Source of the DNA: Streptomyces sp. B21-083
GTDB lineage: Bacteria > Actinomycetota > Actinomycetes > Streptomycetales > Streptomycetaceae
Reading direction: 5' to 3'
Assembly (NCBI RefSeq): GCF_036898825.1
Contig: NZ_JARUND010000002.1
Location: 4,464,001 to 4,528,000, forward strand
Length of the DNA stretch: 64,000 nt
Position numbers and translations under genes: made by a program. Each line of letters starts with the position of its first letter. Positions within the stretch are counted from its first letter, which is position 1. Below, piece by piece: positions 1 through 8,376 of the stretch. The notes beneath the pieces are model-generated. The model was given only the letters and a program-made list of their open reading frames with translations, was not told the DNA's origin and made no database searches.

Positions 1-398
1 GGGATGATCTGGCCTTCGGGCGTGAGCGCCAGACGGATCGACTCGCGCAGGAACTCCTTGGCGAGGTGCAGTTCGAAGCCGGCCTTGAGGTGCGTACCAC
101 CGAGTTCGGCGATGATCGCGGCGGCGATCTCCCGCTCCCGGTCCTCGATGATGCGCAGGGCCTTCTCGAAGACCGCGCGGCGGACGTACGGGCTGGTCGC
201 CGCCCACCCCTTCTGGGCCGCGGCGGCGGCTCGGTACGCCTCGTCGACCTCGTCCACCGTGGCGATCGTGATCGAGGCGAGCTTCTCACCGTCGTACGGG
301 TTGAAGTCGATGATGTCCCAGGAGCCCGTGCCCGGGCGCCACTCACCGCCTATGTACTGCTGCGCGAGATCGGTGAAGTAGTACTCGGGCGCTGACAT
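1..398 (-). CDS. aldehyde dehydrogenase family protein (N-terminal part, runs off left edge)
   Basis: The minus-strand frame opens with MSAPEYYFTDLAQQYIGGEW and continues with a typical aldehyde dehydrogenase N-terminus, including an IIDFNPYDGEKLA stretch and an EVDEAYRAA helix. The ATG at 398 has GAGGG five bases upstream. Only about 132 residues are in the window, so the catalytic Cys/Glu and most of the NAD domain are missing. The family oxidises aldehydes to acids with NAD(P). The family call is firm; the substrate cannot be told. Confidence 0.85.
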   Translation of the reverse strand, partial: MSAPEYYFTDLAQQYIGGEWRPGTGSWDIIDFNPYDGEKLASITIATVDEVDEAYRAAAAAQKGWAATSPYVRRAVFEKALRIIEDREREIAAAIIAELGGTHLKAGFELHLAKEFLRESIRLALTPEGQII

Positions 399-491
399 GT
401 GATCCCTCAATCCCTCAATCCCGTATCACGGTCTGATCGCACGTCATCGTACGTGCGGCCGAGGGGAGTTGGGGGGCATCAGGGGACGCCG

Positions 492-1352
492 TTACGAGAG
501 TTGCAGCAGGCCCCTGAGCAGGTCCCGGCTCTCGTCCGGCCCGGGGCTGTCCTGCTGGAGTTCCTTCATCGCCGTCTCGTACTGGGTGACGTCCTCCGCC
601 TTGTCCAGGTACAGCGCGCTGGTGAGCTGCTCCAGGAAGATCACGTCGGACAGGTCGGACTCCGGGAAGCTCAGAATCGTGAACGCGCCGCTCTCGCCCG
701 AGTGGCCGCCGAAGCCGAACGGCATGATCTGCAGCCGTACGTTGGACCGCTCGGAGATCTCGATCAGGTGCTGGAGCTGACCGCGCATCACCTCGCGGTC
801 GCCGTACGGCCGGCGCAGCGCCGCCTCGTCGAGGACGACGTGGAACTCCGGGCCGCCGGTGGACAGGAGGTACTTCTGCCGCTCCATGCGCAGTGCGACG
901 CGGCGATCGATGTCGGCGGGGCTCGCGCCCTTCATACCGCGGCCGACGACCGCACGCGCATACGCCTCGGTCTGCAGCAGGCCGTGCACGAACTGCACCT
1001 CGTAGGCGCGGATCAGGGATGCCGCGCCCTCCAAGCCCACGTAGGTGGGGAACCAGTTGGGCAGGACGTCCGAGTAACTGTGCCACCAGCCCGCGACGTT
1101 GGCCTCCCTGGCCAGCGAGAGGAGAGCGTTGCGCTCGGCCTCGTCGTTGATGCCGTAGAGCGTCAGCAGGTCTTCGACGTCCCGTGTCTTGAAGCTCACC
1201 CGGCCCAGCTCCATACGACTGATCTTCGATTCGGACGCGCGGATCGAGTAACCCGCCGCCTCTCGCGTGATGCCCCGCGCCTCACGCAGTCGCCTCAGGT
1301 GCGATCCGAGCAGCATGCGCCGCACCACCGATCCCGGCTCTCCCGCGCTCAC
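492..1352 (-). CDS. XRE-family regulator with DUF5753 domain (WhiJ-like)
   Basis: A 286-residue protein. Residues about 15-70 form an XRE helix-turn-helix (LRRLREARG then SESKISRMELGR). The rest is the DUF5753 sensor-type domain, with the W-x-NWFPTYVGLE entry motif and the QLQHLIEISERSNVRLQIMP strand typical of it. I chose the GTG at 1352 because GGGGAGGG lies 8 nt upstream; a TTG 18 nt earlier is possible. It is divergent from an ATPase gene and close to a DUF397 gene. Such triads occur many times in Streptomyces genomes and act in development and antibiotic control. Confidence 0.9.
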   Translation of the reverse strand: MSAGEPGSVVRRMLLGSHLRRLREARGITREAAGYSIRASESKISRMELGRVSFKTRDVEDLLTLYGINDEAERNALLSLAREANVAGWWHSYSDVLPNWFPTYVGLEGAASLIRAYEVQFVHGLLQTEAYARAVVGRGMKGASPADIDRRVALRMERQKYLLSTGGPEFHVVLDEAALRRPYGDREVMRGQLQHLIEISERSNVRLQIMPFGFGGHSGESGAFTILSFPESDLSDVIFLEQLTSALYLDKAEDVTQYETAMKELQQDSPGPDESRDLLRGLLQLS

Positions 1353-1662
1353 GTTCGCCACCCTCCCCAACCTCTCCAGGGGCCGCAGTCTGCCACTAAA
1401 TCACTCCGAGCAGTACTCGTCCGGTTACTCAAATGGGAAGACGTCAGAGCGTACGCACAGGAAGAGGCAAGGGGAAGACCGGCCACAGGTGAAAAGTTGG
1501 CGGAAAAAATGACCAAGAAGCGGTACGGGAGGGTCCAATTGGGGCACGTGCACGTGCATCTGCCCTTGCATCCGCCGTGAGCATCGGAAACCATGGTCTC
1601 GCGCCACCGCTGCATCGCAATGACTGCATCGCAACGACCGCGATCTCCCGGGAGTGCCTCGC
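1353..1662. other. divergent regulatory region of the XRE/ATPase pair
   Basis: About 310 bp with no gene. It is more AT-rich than its surroundings near 1480-1540. It holds the 16-bp motif listed at 1548 and the GGGAG ribosome binding site at 1649 that fixes the downstream start at 1663. Confidence 0.6.
1548..1563 (+). promoter_or_regulatory. shared 16-bp motif, copy 1 (upstream of ATPase gene)
   Basis: GTGCACGTGCATCTGC lies 100 bp upstream of the ATPase gene. The identical 16 bases, in the same orientation relative to the gene, lie upstream of the DUF397 gene at 2691-2706. The GTGCAC core is self-complementary. A shared operator for the triad, perhaps for the XRE protein, is inferred. Confidence 0.5.
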
Positions 1663-2172
1663 ATGGGGACGAATGGATCGACCATGCTCGAGCCGTTAAG
1701 GCAGGGGCTTCCGCCACTGGATCCCTCGACCGTGGCCAACGCGGCGTCGTGCGCTCTGCCCGCCCGCTTCGAAGCGGTGCGCGAGGCGCGGCAGTTCAGC
1801 CGCAGAACACTCGCCCAGTGGGACATCGGGGACCGCTTCGACGATGTCTGCCTGGTCGTCTCCGAGCTGGTCACCAACGCCCTCCGGCATGCCCTGCCCA
1901 CGGATCCCCCGCACGCTTCGGCCCAGGAGCCGCCCGTACGGCTGCATCTGATGCGCTGGACCGAGCGACTGGTGTGCGCGGTGCGCGATCCCAGCCGGGA
2001 GTGTCCGGTGGCGTACGACGCCGAGGAGTTCTCGGAGGACTTCTCGGCCGAGTCGGGGCGCGGCCTGTTCCTCGTCGACTCGTTCAGCGACAGCTGGGGC
2101 TGGCATCCGCTCTCGGGCGCGCTGGGCGGCAAGGTCGTCTGGGCGCTGTTCGGACTGCACTCCGCCGAGTGA
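1663..2172 (+). CDS. anti-sigma-factor-type ATP-binding protein (HATPase_c)
   Basis: A 169-residue GHKL ATPase of the Streptomyces anti-sigma/RsbW-like class. The N box is VVSELVTNALRHA (about residues 60-72) and the G box is ESGRGLFLVDSF (about 131-142). There are no sensor or membrane segments. The ATG at 1663 has GGGAG 9 nt before it. It stands divergent from the XRE regulator and near the DUF397 gene, the same three partners found at whiJ-type loci. Its partner sigma or anti-anti-sigma factor is unknown. Confidence 0.85.
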   Translation: MGTNGSTMLEPLRQGLPPLDPSTVANAASCALPARFEAVREARQFSRRTLAQWDIGDRFDDVCLVVSELVTNALRHALPTDPPHASAQEPPVRLHLMRWTERLVCAVRDPSRECPVAYDAEEFSEDFSAESGRGLFLVDSFSDSWGWHPLSGALGGKVVWALFGLHSAE

Positions 2173-2288
2173 GGCACCGCGGTGTCTCCTCGCGCCGGGG
2201 CTCTACGCGCGTCACAGTGCCCAAAGCGGCCGACGTGACCTGCGTGACCTGCGGGCCTTGACCCTGGGGCGAGTTGACCGCAGGACGG

Positions 2289-2561
2289 TCAGCTCGACGT
2301 CAGGTGGTCGAACTCGCCGTCCTTGATGCCCAGGAGCATCGCCTCGATCTCCGCGCGCGTGTAGACGAGCGCCGGGCCGTCGGGGAAGCGCGAGTTGCGC
2401 ACCGCCACCTCGCCGCCGGGCAGCCGCGCGAACTCGACGCAGGAGCCCTGCGAGTTGCTGTGCCGGCTCTTCTGCCAGGCGACTTCCAGCCGCGCGGCGG
2501 CCATGCCGTTGTACACGCCGGAGTCATCGGCCGCGCCAACGCCGTACACGTCGTGGTCCAC
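2289..2561 (-). CDS. DUF397 small protein
   Basis: A 90-residue protein with the DUF397 signature: WQKSRHSNSQGSCVEFARLPGG, then VAVRNSRFPDGPALVYT and a closing IKDGEFD. DUF397 proteins are nearly always encoded next to XRE-DUF5753 regulators and are thought to modulate them, possibly as the antitoxin-like partner. The gene converges on the ATPase gene and carries the shared 16-bp motif about 130 bp upstream. Confidence 0.9.
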   Translation of the reverse strand: MDHDVYGVGAADDSGVYNGMAAARLEVAWQKSRHSNSQGSCVEFARLPGGEVAVRNSRFPDGPALVYTRAEIEAMLLGIKDGEFDHLTSS

Positions 2562-2690
2562 AGGTCGCTCCCTGGTGGTGCACTGGCTGAAGAGGCCAAT
2601 GGTGCAGTGGTCAACTGTGCCGGATCATAACTCTGTTCACGTGCAGACGCGTGGACAGATGCAGGGCCTTATGCACAGGCATGCGCACAA

Positions 2691-2706
2691 GCAGATGCAC
2701 GTGCAC
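2691..2706 (-). promoter_or_regulatory. shared 16-bp motif, copy 2 (upstream of DUF397 gene)
   Basis: Read on the minus strand this is GTGCACGTGCATCTGC, identical to 1548-1563. The flanks of this 290-bp gap are full of related TGCAC/TGCAT words. An operator role is inferred. Confidence 0.5.
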
Positions 2707-2852
2707 GCGGGGTGTTCGCTCCACTACTCACCTTGACGCACGCACGCCCCCGCGCGTTCCCCCGCACGCCCGCACCCCCGCCTCCTGGGACGACGGAGAC
2801 GGGGGGCAGGGGTGGGGGCGGCGGGGGCGCGGTCGGACAAGGACCCGGGCGG

Positions 2853-3086
2853 CTACCGGGACACGTACGGCAGGAGTGCCATCTCCCTGGCGTTCTTGAT
2901 CGCGCGGGCGAGCAGTCGCTGCTGCTGGGCCGAGACCCGGGTGACCCGGCGGCTGCGGATCTTGCCGCGGTCGGAGATGAACTTCCGCAGCAGGTCGGTG
3001 TCCTTGTAGTCGATGTACGTGATCTTGGCCGCGTCCAGCGGGTTGGGCCGGGCCTTGAGGGGCTTGCGTTCGATCTTGCGGGCCAT
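2853..3086 (-). CDS. rpsR2: 30S ribosomal protein S18, zinc-independent paralogue
   Basis: A 77-residue S18 starting [18 protein letters not shown] and ending in the conserved [20 protein letters not shown] region. It has no cysteine at all, so it is a C-minus paralogue. It starts 7 nt after the CobW/Mrf-like gene and is last in a four-gene minus-strand operon (L33, L31, CobW/Mrf, S18). Such copies replace zinc-binding paralogues in ribosomes when zinc is short, normally under Zur control. Confidence 0.93.
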   Translation of the reverse strand: MARKIERKPLKARPNPLDAAKITYIDYKDTDLLRKFISDRGKIRSRRVTRVSAQQQRLLARAIKNAREMALLPYVSR

Positions 3087-3093
3087 GGCGGGG

Positions 3094-4314
3094 TCAGACC
3101 TCCAGGAGGGTGTCGAAGGCGGGCGGCAGGCGTTTCCAGGCGGTGCGTCCACCGGCGTACTCGGCGTCGGTGAGCAGGCAGGACTCCAGGAGCTGTTCGA
3201 GTCCGTCGCGGTCGAGGCCGGGAGACGTGAACACCAGGTGCTGGCAGCAGTCGCCGTGCTCGGGGTGCCAGTCGAGGGCGGCGGCGGCCCGGCGCACGGG
3301 CTCGACCATGTCCCAGGCCGCGTCCGGGAGCGAGGCGAGCCACGGGCCGGCGCTCTCCACGCACAGCGCGCCGCCCGCCGCGTCCCAGTGGAGCAGCGTG
3401 TCGGGGTGGTCGGCGAGCCAGAACCGGCCCCGACTGCGCGCGGCGGCGCAGGTCAGGTCCTCCAGCGCCTCGTACAGCCGCTCCGGGTGGAAGGGGCGGC
3501 GCCGGTGCCACACGAGGGTGGACACGCCGTGCGCGTCGGCCTCGGCGGGCAGCAGTGCGCACGCCGGGTGCTGCGCGGCGGCGGCGGCCTCGACGTCGAA
3601 TCCGGCGAGGGCGGCGGAGGCGAGGGCCGAGAGCGGCGCCCCGCTCCCCTCGGGCGCGTCGGGGGCGCCCGCCAGATCCCGCGGGTGGCCGCCCAGGACC
3701 GGGACCTGGCGGGCTGTCGGGTGGAGCTGCGCGAGCAGCTCGCGGTCCTCGTCGTCGGCCTCCGGGGAGTCGACGAGGGCGAGGACGGTGGCGTACTCCA
3801 GTTGGCGGGCGAAGGTGTCCGCGACCGTGCGCTGGTCGGTGGCCGCGGCGGCGAGGCCGCCTTCGGCCAGGTCGTCGCCGTTGCCGAGGTACGGCAGCAG
3901 CAGCGCCGGGTCGACGGCCGTGATGACGCCGGTGACCGTGAGGCCGCCGGACGTCACCACCTCGGCCATCGCCTTGGGCTCGACGGAGTCCCACAGTTCG
4001 ACGATCGCCAGCCGGGTCAGCCCGGCGTCCGCGAGCCGCCGCAGCTCCGGTACGAGGTCCTCGCGCAGGGCACAGCACGCACAGTCGTTGACCAGGGGCG
4101 CCTCGCCCGCGGAGAGGATGCCGGCGGCGTCACTAACGGTCCGGACGACCGTGCCGGCCACGGCCGTGGCGAGGTCGTGGTGGAGTACGACGCTGCCGGG
4201 GACGTCGGCGAGCAGCCGCGCCACGGTCGCCTTGCGGGCGTCGGCGTGCAGCCCGCCGACGATCGCCACGGAGAGTTCGTGAGCCCCCGAGGGCCCGTGC
4301 TCATGCACCTGCAC
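3094..4314 (-). CDS. CobW-family protein, Mrf-like
   Basis: A 406-residue CobW/COG0523-type protein. It has the N-terminal GTPase fold with the family metal motif CACC ([12 protein letters not shown], about residue 75) and a CobW C-terminal domain ([18 protein letters not shown]). The P-loop region reads [11 protein letters not shown] and lacks the usual GxxGxGK(S/T), so GTP hydrolysis is doubtful. A CobW-like gene inside a C-minus ribosomal protein operon matches mycobacterial Mrf, which recruits a hibernation factor to zinc-poor ribosomes. The GTG start follows GAGGGAA, 10 nt after the L31 stop. Confidence 0.8.
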   Translation of the reverse strand: MQVHEHGPSGAHELSVAIVGGLHADARKATVARLLADVPGSVVLHHDLATAVAGTVVRTVSDAAGILSAGEAPLVNDCACCALREDLVPELRRLADAGLTRLAIVELWDSVEPKAMAEVVTSGGLTVTGVITAVDPALLLPYLGNGDDLAEGGLAAAATDQRTVADTFARQLEYATVLALVDSPEADDEDRELLAQLHPTARQVPVLGGHPRDLAGAPDAPEGSGAPLSALASAALAGFDVEAAAAAQHPACALLPAEADAHGVSTLVWHRRRPFHPERLYEALEDLTCAAARSRGRFWLADHPDTLLHWDAAGGALCVESAGPWLASLPDAAWDMVEPVRRAAAALDWHPEHGDCCQHLVFTSPGLDRDGLEQLLESCLLTDAEYAGGRTAWKRLPPAFDTLLEV

Positions 4315-4324
4315 GTGTGTTCCC

Positions 4325-4573
4325 TCAGCCCTTCTTGCCGTACCGGCGCTCGAAGCGCTCCACGCGGCCGGCCGTGTCCAGGACGCGGGCCGTGCCGGTG
4401 TAGAAGGGGTGGCTGATGTTCGAGATCTCGACGTCGACGACGGGGTAGGTGTTGCCGTCCTCCCAGTCGATCGTCTTCTCACTGGTCATCGTGGACTGGG
4501 TGAGGAAGGCGTGGTTCGCGGCCCGGTCACGGAAGACGACGGGCCCGTACGCCGGGTGGATTCCTTCACGCAT
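4325..4573 (-). CDS. rpmE2: 50S ribosomal protein L31 type B
   Basis: An 82-residue L31B. It starts [16 protein letters not shown] and ends in a basic [10 protein letters not shown] tail, with no cysteines, so it is the zinc-independent type. It begins 9 nt after the L33 stop and ends 10 nt before the CobW/Mrf-like gene, giving translational coupling in the zinc-starvation operon. Confidence 0.95.
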   Translation of the reverse strand: MREGIHPAYGPVVFRDRAANHAFLTQSTMTSEKTIDWEDGNTYPVVDVEISNISHPFYTGTARVLDTAGRVERFERRYGKKG

Positions 4574-4582
4574 GGCGGCTGA

Positions 4583-4747
4583 TCAGCGCTCCTCTCGGAA
4601 GTCGACGTGGCGGCGGGCGACCGGGTCGTACTTGCGCAGGGTCATCCGGTCCGGGTCGTTGCGGCGGTTCTTGCGGGTGACGTAGGTGAAGCCGGTCCCG
4701 GCCGTGGACCGGAGTTTGACTACCGGCCGGAGTTCGTTGCGAGCCAT
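4583..4747 (-). CDS. rpmG: 50S ribosomal protein L33, zinc-independent paralogue
   Basis: A 54-residue L33 reading [20 protein letters not shown], then [20 protein letters not shown]. The two CxxC pairs of zinc-binding L33 are absent. It is the first gene of the minus-strand operon and its start lies 14 bp from the Zur-type palindrome that it shares with the divergent L28 gene. Confidence 0.95.
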   Translation of the reverse strand: MARNELRPVVKLRSTAGTGFTYVTRKNRRNDPDRMTLRKYDPVARRHVDFREER

Positions 4748-4760
4748 GCTGGTATCTTAC

Positions 4761-4775
4761 TGAAAACGACTTCCA
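4761..4775. promoter_or_regulatory. probable Zur box between rpmG and rpmB
   Basis: TGAAAACGACTTCCA is a 7-1-7 imperfect palindrome that fits the actinobacterial Zur box pattern (TGAAAATGATTTTCA type). It is the only such site between two divergent runs of C-minus ribosomal protein genes. Zinc-dependent repression of both runs from this one site is inferred from known Streptomyces and Mycobacterium loci. Confidence 0.75.
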
Positions 4776-4808
4776 TTTGCATAACGCGACCGAGAGAGGT
4801 GCGTCACC

Positions 4809-5045
4809 TTGTCCGCCCACTGCATGCTGACCGGCGCCCAGCCGGGCTTCGGCAACAACATCAGCCACTCCCACCGGCGTACGTCCCGTCGCTTCAACCC
4901 CAACATCCAGTCCAAGCGGTACTGGCTGCCCAGCGAGGGCAGGAACGTCCGGCTGCGGCTGAGCACGAAGGGGATCAAGACCGTCGACACGATCGGCGTC
5001 GAGGCGGCGGTGGCCCGGATCCGGGCCCGTGGGGTCAGGGTCTGA
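4809..5045 (+). CDS. rpmB2: 50S ribosomal protein L28, zinc-independent paralogue
   Basis: A 78-residue L28 with the [20 protein letters not shown] core. The N-terminal zinc pair is broken: only one cysteine remains (MSAHCMLTG). The start is TTG at 4809, 7 nt after AGAGAGGT; no ATG precedes the core. It faces the Zur-type box and leads into S14 43 bp downstream. Confidence 0.93.
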   Translation: MSAHCMLTGAQPGFGNNISHSHRRTSRRFNPNIQSKRYWLPSEGRNVRLRLSTKGIKTVDTIGVEAAVARIRARGVRV

Positions 5046-5087
5046 AGGCCTGAAGGACAGGGACAGGGACAGGGAGACAGGAGCGAC

Positions 5088-5393
5088 ATGGCGAAGAAGA
5101 GCAAGATCGCGAAGAACGAGAAGCGGCAGGAGATCGTCGCCCGGTACGCGCAGCGACGGGCCGAACTGAAGGAGATCGTCCGGCGGCCGGCCTCGACGGA
5201 CGCGGAGCGGGCGGCGGCCCGACGGGAGCTGGAGCGGCAGCCGCGTGACGCGAGCGCCACGCGCGTGCGCAACCGGGACCAGGTGGACGGGCGGCCCCGC
5301 GGGTACTTCCGGGCGTTCGGACTGTCCCGGGTCGGCCTGCGGGAGCAGGCGCATGCCGGGTTCCTTCCGGGGGTGCGCAAGTCGTCCTGGTGA
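5088..5393 (+). CDS. rpsN2: 30S ribosomal protein S14, zinc-independent paralogue
   Basis: A 101-residue long-form S14: [20 protein letters not shown], then [20 protein letters not shown] and a VRKSSW end. It is the long type without the CxxC pairs of zinc-binding S14. AGGAG precedes the ATG. It is second in the plus-strand arm of the zinc-starvation cluster. Confidence 0.95.
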   Translation: MAKKSKIAKNEKRQEIVARYAQRRAELKEIVRRPASTDAERAAARRELERQPRDASATRVRNRDQVDGRPRGYFRAFGLSRVGLREQAHAGFLPGVRKSSW

Positions 5394-5534
5394 CGTGCTC
5401 CCCCGGGCCGGGGCACGCGGATTCCGGCCTCCTCATCCGCCGACAAGGAACCCTGGTAGCTTGCTGCGGTCGTGCGGCCCCAATGGCCGCCGCTAACCGC
5501 AACCGCACAGCGGTTGACTGCTTGGGAGCTTCCG

Positions 5535-6071
5535 GTGACTTCGGTGACGTACGCGCGCGTGCTGACGCGCAGGGCTGGTGTGGCGTCGGTGGTCGCGGTG
5601 GCTGCCGCGCTCGCGCTGACCGGGTGCAGTGGCGACGGAGGGTCCGACAACGGGTCGGCGAGTCCGAGTTCCGGCGCGGATTCCTCGTCGGCCTCTTCGG
5701 GCTCGTCCGCGGGTTCCGGGGACGCGAGCGGCGGTAGCGATACGCCGGGTGCGGACAGTCAGTTGGCGGGCAGCTGGCTGACCACCAGCAAGGGCAGTGC
5801 CGTGGCGCTGGTGATCACCGGGGCGAAGGCCGGGCTGTTCGCCACCGGCGGGAACGTGTGCAGCGGTACGGCGGGCGAGGAGGCGGGGATGCAGATGATC
5901 CACCTCACGTGCAGCGACAAGAGCAAGGACCGGGCCTCGGGGATGGTCGCCTCGGTCGACAAGACGTCGATGAAGGTCACCTGGACCGGCAGCCTCGGCA
6001 CGGAGACGTACACGAAGGCGCAGGGCGGGTCACTCCCGTCGGGGCTGCCGACGACGGGGCTGGGGTCCTAG
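5535..6071 (+). CDS. secreted lipoprotein of unknown function
   Basis: A 178-residue protein. The N-terminus has a basic stretch, a hydrophobic core VASVVAVAAALALTGC and a lipobox (LTGC, Cys31). A Ser/Gly/Ala-rich linker (about 32-70) leads into a small beta-rich domain (LAGSWLTTSKGSAVALVI, later SMKVTWTGSLGTETYTK). It should be a membrane-anchored lipoprotein on the outer face. The GTG at 5535 has GGGAG 6 nt upstream. I do not recognise the domain. Confidence 0.8.
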   Translation: MTSVTYARVLTRRAGVASVVAVAAALALTGCSGDGGSDNGSASPSSGADSSSASSGSSAGSGDASGGSDTPGADSQLAGSWLTTSKGSAVALVITGAKAGLFATGGNVCSGTAGEEAGMQMIHLTCSDKSKDRASGMVASVDKTSMKVTWTGSLGTETYTKAQGGSLPSGLPTTGLGS

Positions 6072-6246
6072 ACAGGCGCGCCAGTCACGCAGGCGGGGAC
6101 GGGCCCGCAGTTGGGCCCGGTCCGCTCGCCCGGGCGAGAACGGGCGCCCCAATGGGCCCCGGTCAGCCGCCGAGAGGAACCGGCGGGCGACCCAATGGGC
6201 CGGGGGCAGCCGCCCGGGTGAGGGTGGGGTGGCCGATCGGGGCGGG

Positions 6247-7425
6247 TCAGTCGCGCAGGCGGGGGCGGGTCCGTAGTTGGGCTCGGTCTGCCGCTGCCGT
6301 GCCCTCTGTCCAGCCTGCCTCGTCTGTGACGCCCCGTAGGCGGGTTGTCGTGGTCGTGGGGAACATCTGGTCCAGGTGGGCGGTGACCGCCAGGTCCCTG
6401 GTGGCCAGGACCGGGAGCAGGGCGGCTGTGGTCTGCGTCGCCGACGCCGCGTCCGCCGTTTCCGCTGCCGCCGCTTCCGCCAGCCGGGTGCCCGTCTTGT
6501 GGGCGTAGGCCGCCAGGAAGGACTGCCGGAAGGTCTTCGTCCGGTTGCGGCCCTTGGCCCGTTGCGCCGCCTCCGCCTTCGTCATCGCCGTCGTGGCCTG
6601 CACCAGCAGAGACGTGTAGAGGAGTTCCACCGCCTCCAGGTCGGGTTCGAAACCCACCACCGTGGAGAAGCCCAAAGCCTCGTTCCACACCGCGCGGCAG
6701 CGGTTCGCGTCGGCCACGGCGTGCAGGAGGATCGCCTTGGCCTCCTCGTACGGAGCGTCCACACCGAGGCGCCGCGCGCGCGGGGTGTCGGCCGCCGGGG
6801 CGCCGGCCGCGAGCAGGGCCTCGTCGATGCTGTGCCGGGCCATCAGTTCCTGGGCCTTCGCGCTCAGCGCCTCGGCCTCCTCGGGGAACCCGGTCGCCTC
6901 CGCCTTCGCCAGCAGCGCGCGGATACGCGGCAGCATGCGGGACTCCGGATGCGTCCGGCGCGCACCCGCCCCCGGTGGCGTCGGCTGCTCGTCGAGGGGC
7001 TCCAGGGTCGGCAGCCCCAGCAGCAGGCGGTACAGCTCCAGGACCGTCGTCGCGTGCGTGAATCGGTCCGCGCGCGGTGGGGCGGGCGTCGCGGCCAGCT
7101 CGGTCAGCTGTTCCGTCCAGCGGGGCCCCCGGGCCCGGTCGTCCGGCGCCTGGGCGGTGATCAGCGTCGACACCAGGCGTACGTGTACGTCGTCCAGCTC
7201 GCGCCGCACGAGCCGTACGACGTCGGCCGGCTGCCAGCCCCGGCGCCAGGCCGACGCCACGAACTCCGCGCCACGCCGGGCGAGTTCGGGATCGGCGGCC
7301 GGGTCGGCGGCGAGCAGGGACGCGCCGGTGTCGAGGGAGGTGTCCGTGTCGGCGTACAGGGCGGCCTCGAAGGCGCGCTCGACGGTGCCGGGCGGGTCGG
7401 GCGGGAGGGGCGTGCTGCTGGTCAC
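6247..7425 (-). CDS. DUF2786 domain-containing protein
   Basis: A 392-residue protein with a DUF2786 block, MLPRIRALLAKAEATGFPEE followed by AEALSAKAQELMARHSIDEA (about residues 170-210). That block occurs in phage and bacterial proteins of unknown role. The N-terminal third is acidic and helical. The GTG start faces the Clp-N gene across a 93-bp divergent promoter region. The 175 bp beyond its stop hold only GC-rich repeats of a GGGCC type. Function unknown. Confidence 0.8.
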   Translation of the reverse strand: MTSSTPLPPDPPGTVERAFEAALYADTDTSLDTGASLLAADPAADPELARRGAEFVASAWRRGWQPADVVRLVRRELDDVHVRLVSTLITAQAPDDRARGPRWTEQLTELAATPAPPRADRFTHATTVLELYRLLLGLPTLEPLDEQPTPPGAGARRTHPESRMLPRIRALLAKAEATGFPEEAEALSAKAQELMARHSIDEALLAAGAPAADTPRARRLGVDAPYEEAKAILLHAVADANRCRAVWNEALGFSTVVGFEPDLEAVELLYTSLLVQATTAMTKAEAAQRAKGRNRTKTFRQSFLAAYAHKTGTRLAEAAAAETADAASATQTTAALLPVLATRDLAVTAHLDQMFPTTTTTRLRGVTDEAGWTEGTAAADRAQLRTRPRLRD

Positions 7426-7467
7426 CCGTCGATCGTTTCATGCCGTCTTTTCATGCCGTCACCATCG

Positions 7468-7518
7468 ACTGTCAACTTCGGGTTGACAGTCCCCCTGCTG
7501 CCAACCTAGGGTTGACAC
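7468..7518 (+). promoter_or_regulatory. leaderless promoter with two tandem dyads, upstream of Clp-N gene
   Basis: A perfect 9-bp inverted repeat ACTGTCAAC-N5-GTTGACAGT (7468-7490) overlaps a consensus -35 TTGACA (7483-7488). An 18-bp spacer leads to TAGGGT (7507-7512), which places the start site at or next to the ATG at 7519. A second related dyad, TGCCAAC-N5-GTTGACA (7499-7517), covers the -10. No ribosome binding site precedes the ATG. The layout suggests leaderless mRNA and tight repression. Confidence 0.65.
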
Positions 7519-8265
7519 ATGACGAGCAATCAGCCCGTACGGGCCTCCGTACGCCTCGACGACCTCATCGAGGCGATCAAGAAAGTCCACACCGACGCCC
7601 TCGAACAGCTCCAGGACGCGATGCTCGCCGCCGACCACCTCGGCGACGTGGCCGACCATCTGATCGGGCACTTCGTGGACCAGGCACGCCGTTCCGGTGC
7701 CTCCTGGACCGATATCGGCAAGAGCATGGGTGTCACCCGGCAGGCCGCGCAGAAGCGGTTCGTACCGAAGGGCGAGTCGGACCTCGACCCCAGCCAGGGC
7801 TTCAACCGCTTCACGCCCCGGGCCAGGCACGTGGTGGTGGTCTCCCAGGAGGAGGCCAAGTCCGCAGGCAACGACCAGATCCGCATCGAGCACCTGATCC
7901 TCGGCCTCCTCGCCGAGCCGGAGGGTCTCGGGGCGAAGGCGATCATCGCGCAGGGCGTCTCCCTGGACACCGTGCGCGAGGCCGCGACCGCCGGTCTCCC
8001 GGCGCCCGCCGAGAGCGTCCCCGCCCTCATCCCCTTCGACTCCGACACGAAGAAATCCCTCGAACTCACCTTCCGCGAGGCCCTGCGCCTGGGCCACAAC
8101 TACGTCGGTACCGAGCACGTCCTGCTGGCGCTGCTGGAGTTCGAGAACGGCGAGGGGCTCCTGTCCGGCCTCGGCCTGACCAAGCCGGCGGCCGAGGAGA
8201 ACATCACCGCGGCCCTCGCGAAGATCAAGGTCGAGTTCGAGGAACAGGGCGAGCAGCCGAGCTGA
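7519..8265 (+). CDS. stand-alone Clp N-terminal (Clp R) domain protein with HTH-like start
   Basis: A 248-residue protein. Residues about 35-75 (ADHLIGHFVDQARRSGASWT, then GVTRQAAQKRF) resemble a helix-turn-helix. Residues about 95-240 hold two Clp R repeats (FTPRARHVVVVSQEEAKSAG and LTFREALRLGHNYVGTEHVL). There is no AAA+ module, so it cannot be a Clp ATPase. It could be a DNA-binding adaptor or sensor of Clp substrates, and it may bind the two dyads at its own promoter. Confidence 0.85.
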   Translation: MTSNQPVRASVRLDDLIEAIKKVHTDALEQLQDAMLAADHLGDVADHLIGHFVDQARRSGASWTDIGKSMGVTRQAAQKRFVPKGESDLDPSQGFNRFTPRARHVVVVSQEEAKSAGNDQIRIEHLILGLLAEPEGLGAKAIIAQGVSLDTVREAATAGLPAPAESVPALIPFDSDTKKSLELTFREALRLGHNYVGTEHVLLALLEFENGEGLLSGLGLTKPAAEENITAALAKIKVEFEEQGEQPS

Positions 8266-8376
8266 AAGCCCGGAACTGAGGAGCGGAGCTGAAAGGCCGA
8301 GCTGAACGCGCTGGCCACGGCCGCCGGAACCTGAGTATCAGCATCACTGTCAGACCCGCCTGCCACACTCACGGAC

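Noticed and set aside
2669..4078. 469-codon minus frame overlapping the CobW/Mrf-like gene
   Set aside because: Arg/Ala/Gly-rich out-of-frame shadow of 3094-4314.
6072..6246. GGGCC-rich stretch as a gene or terminator
   Set aside because: No clean hairpin long enough and no coding sense; left as intergenic.
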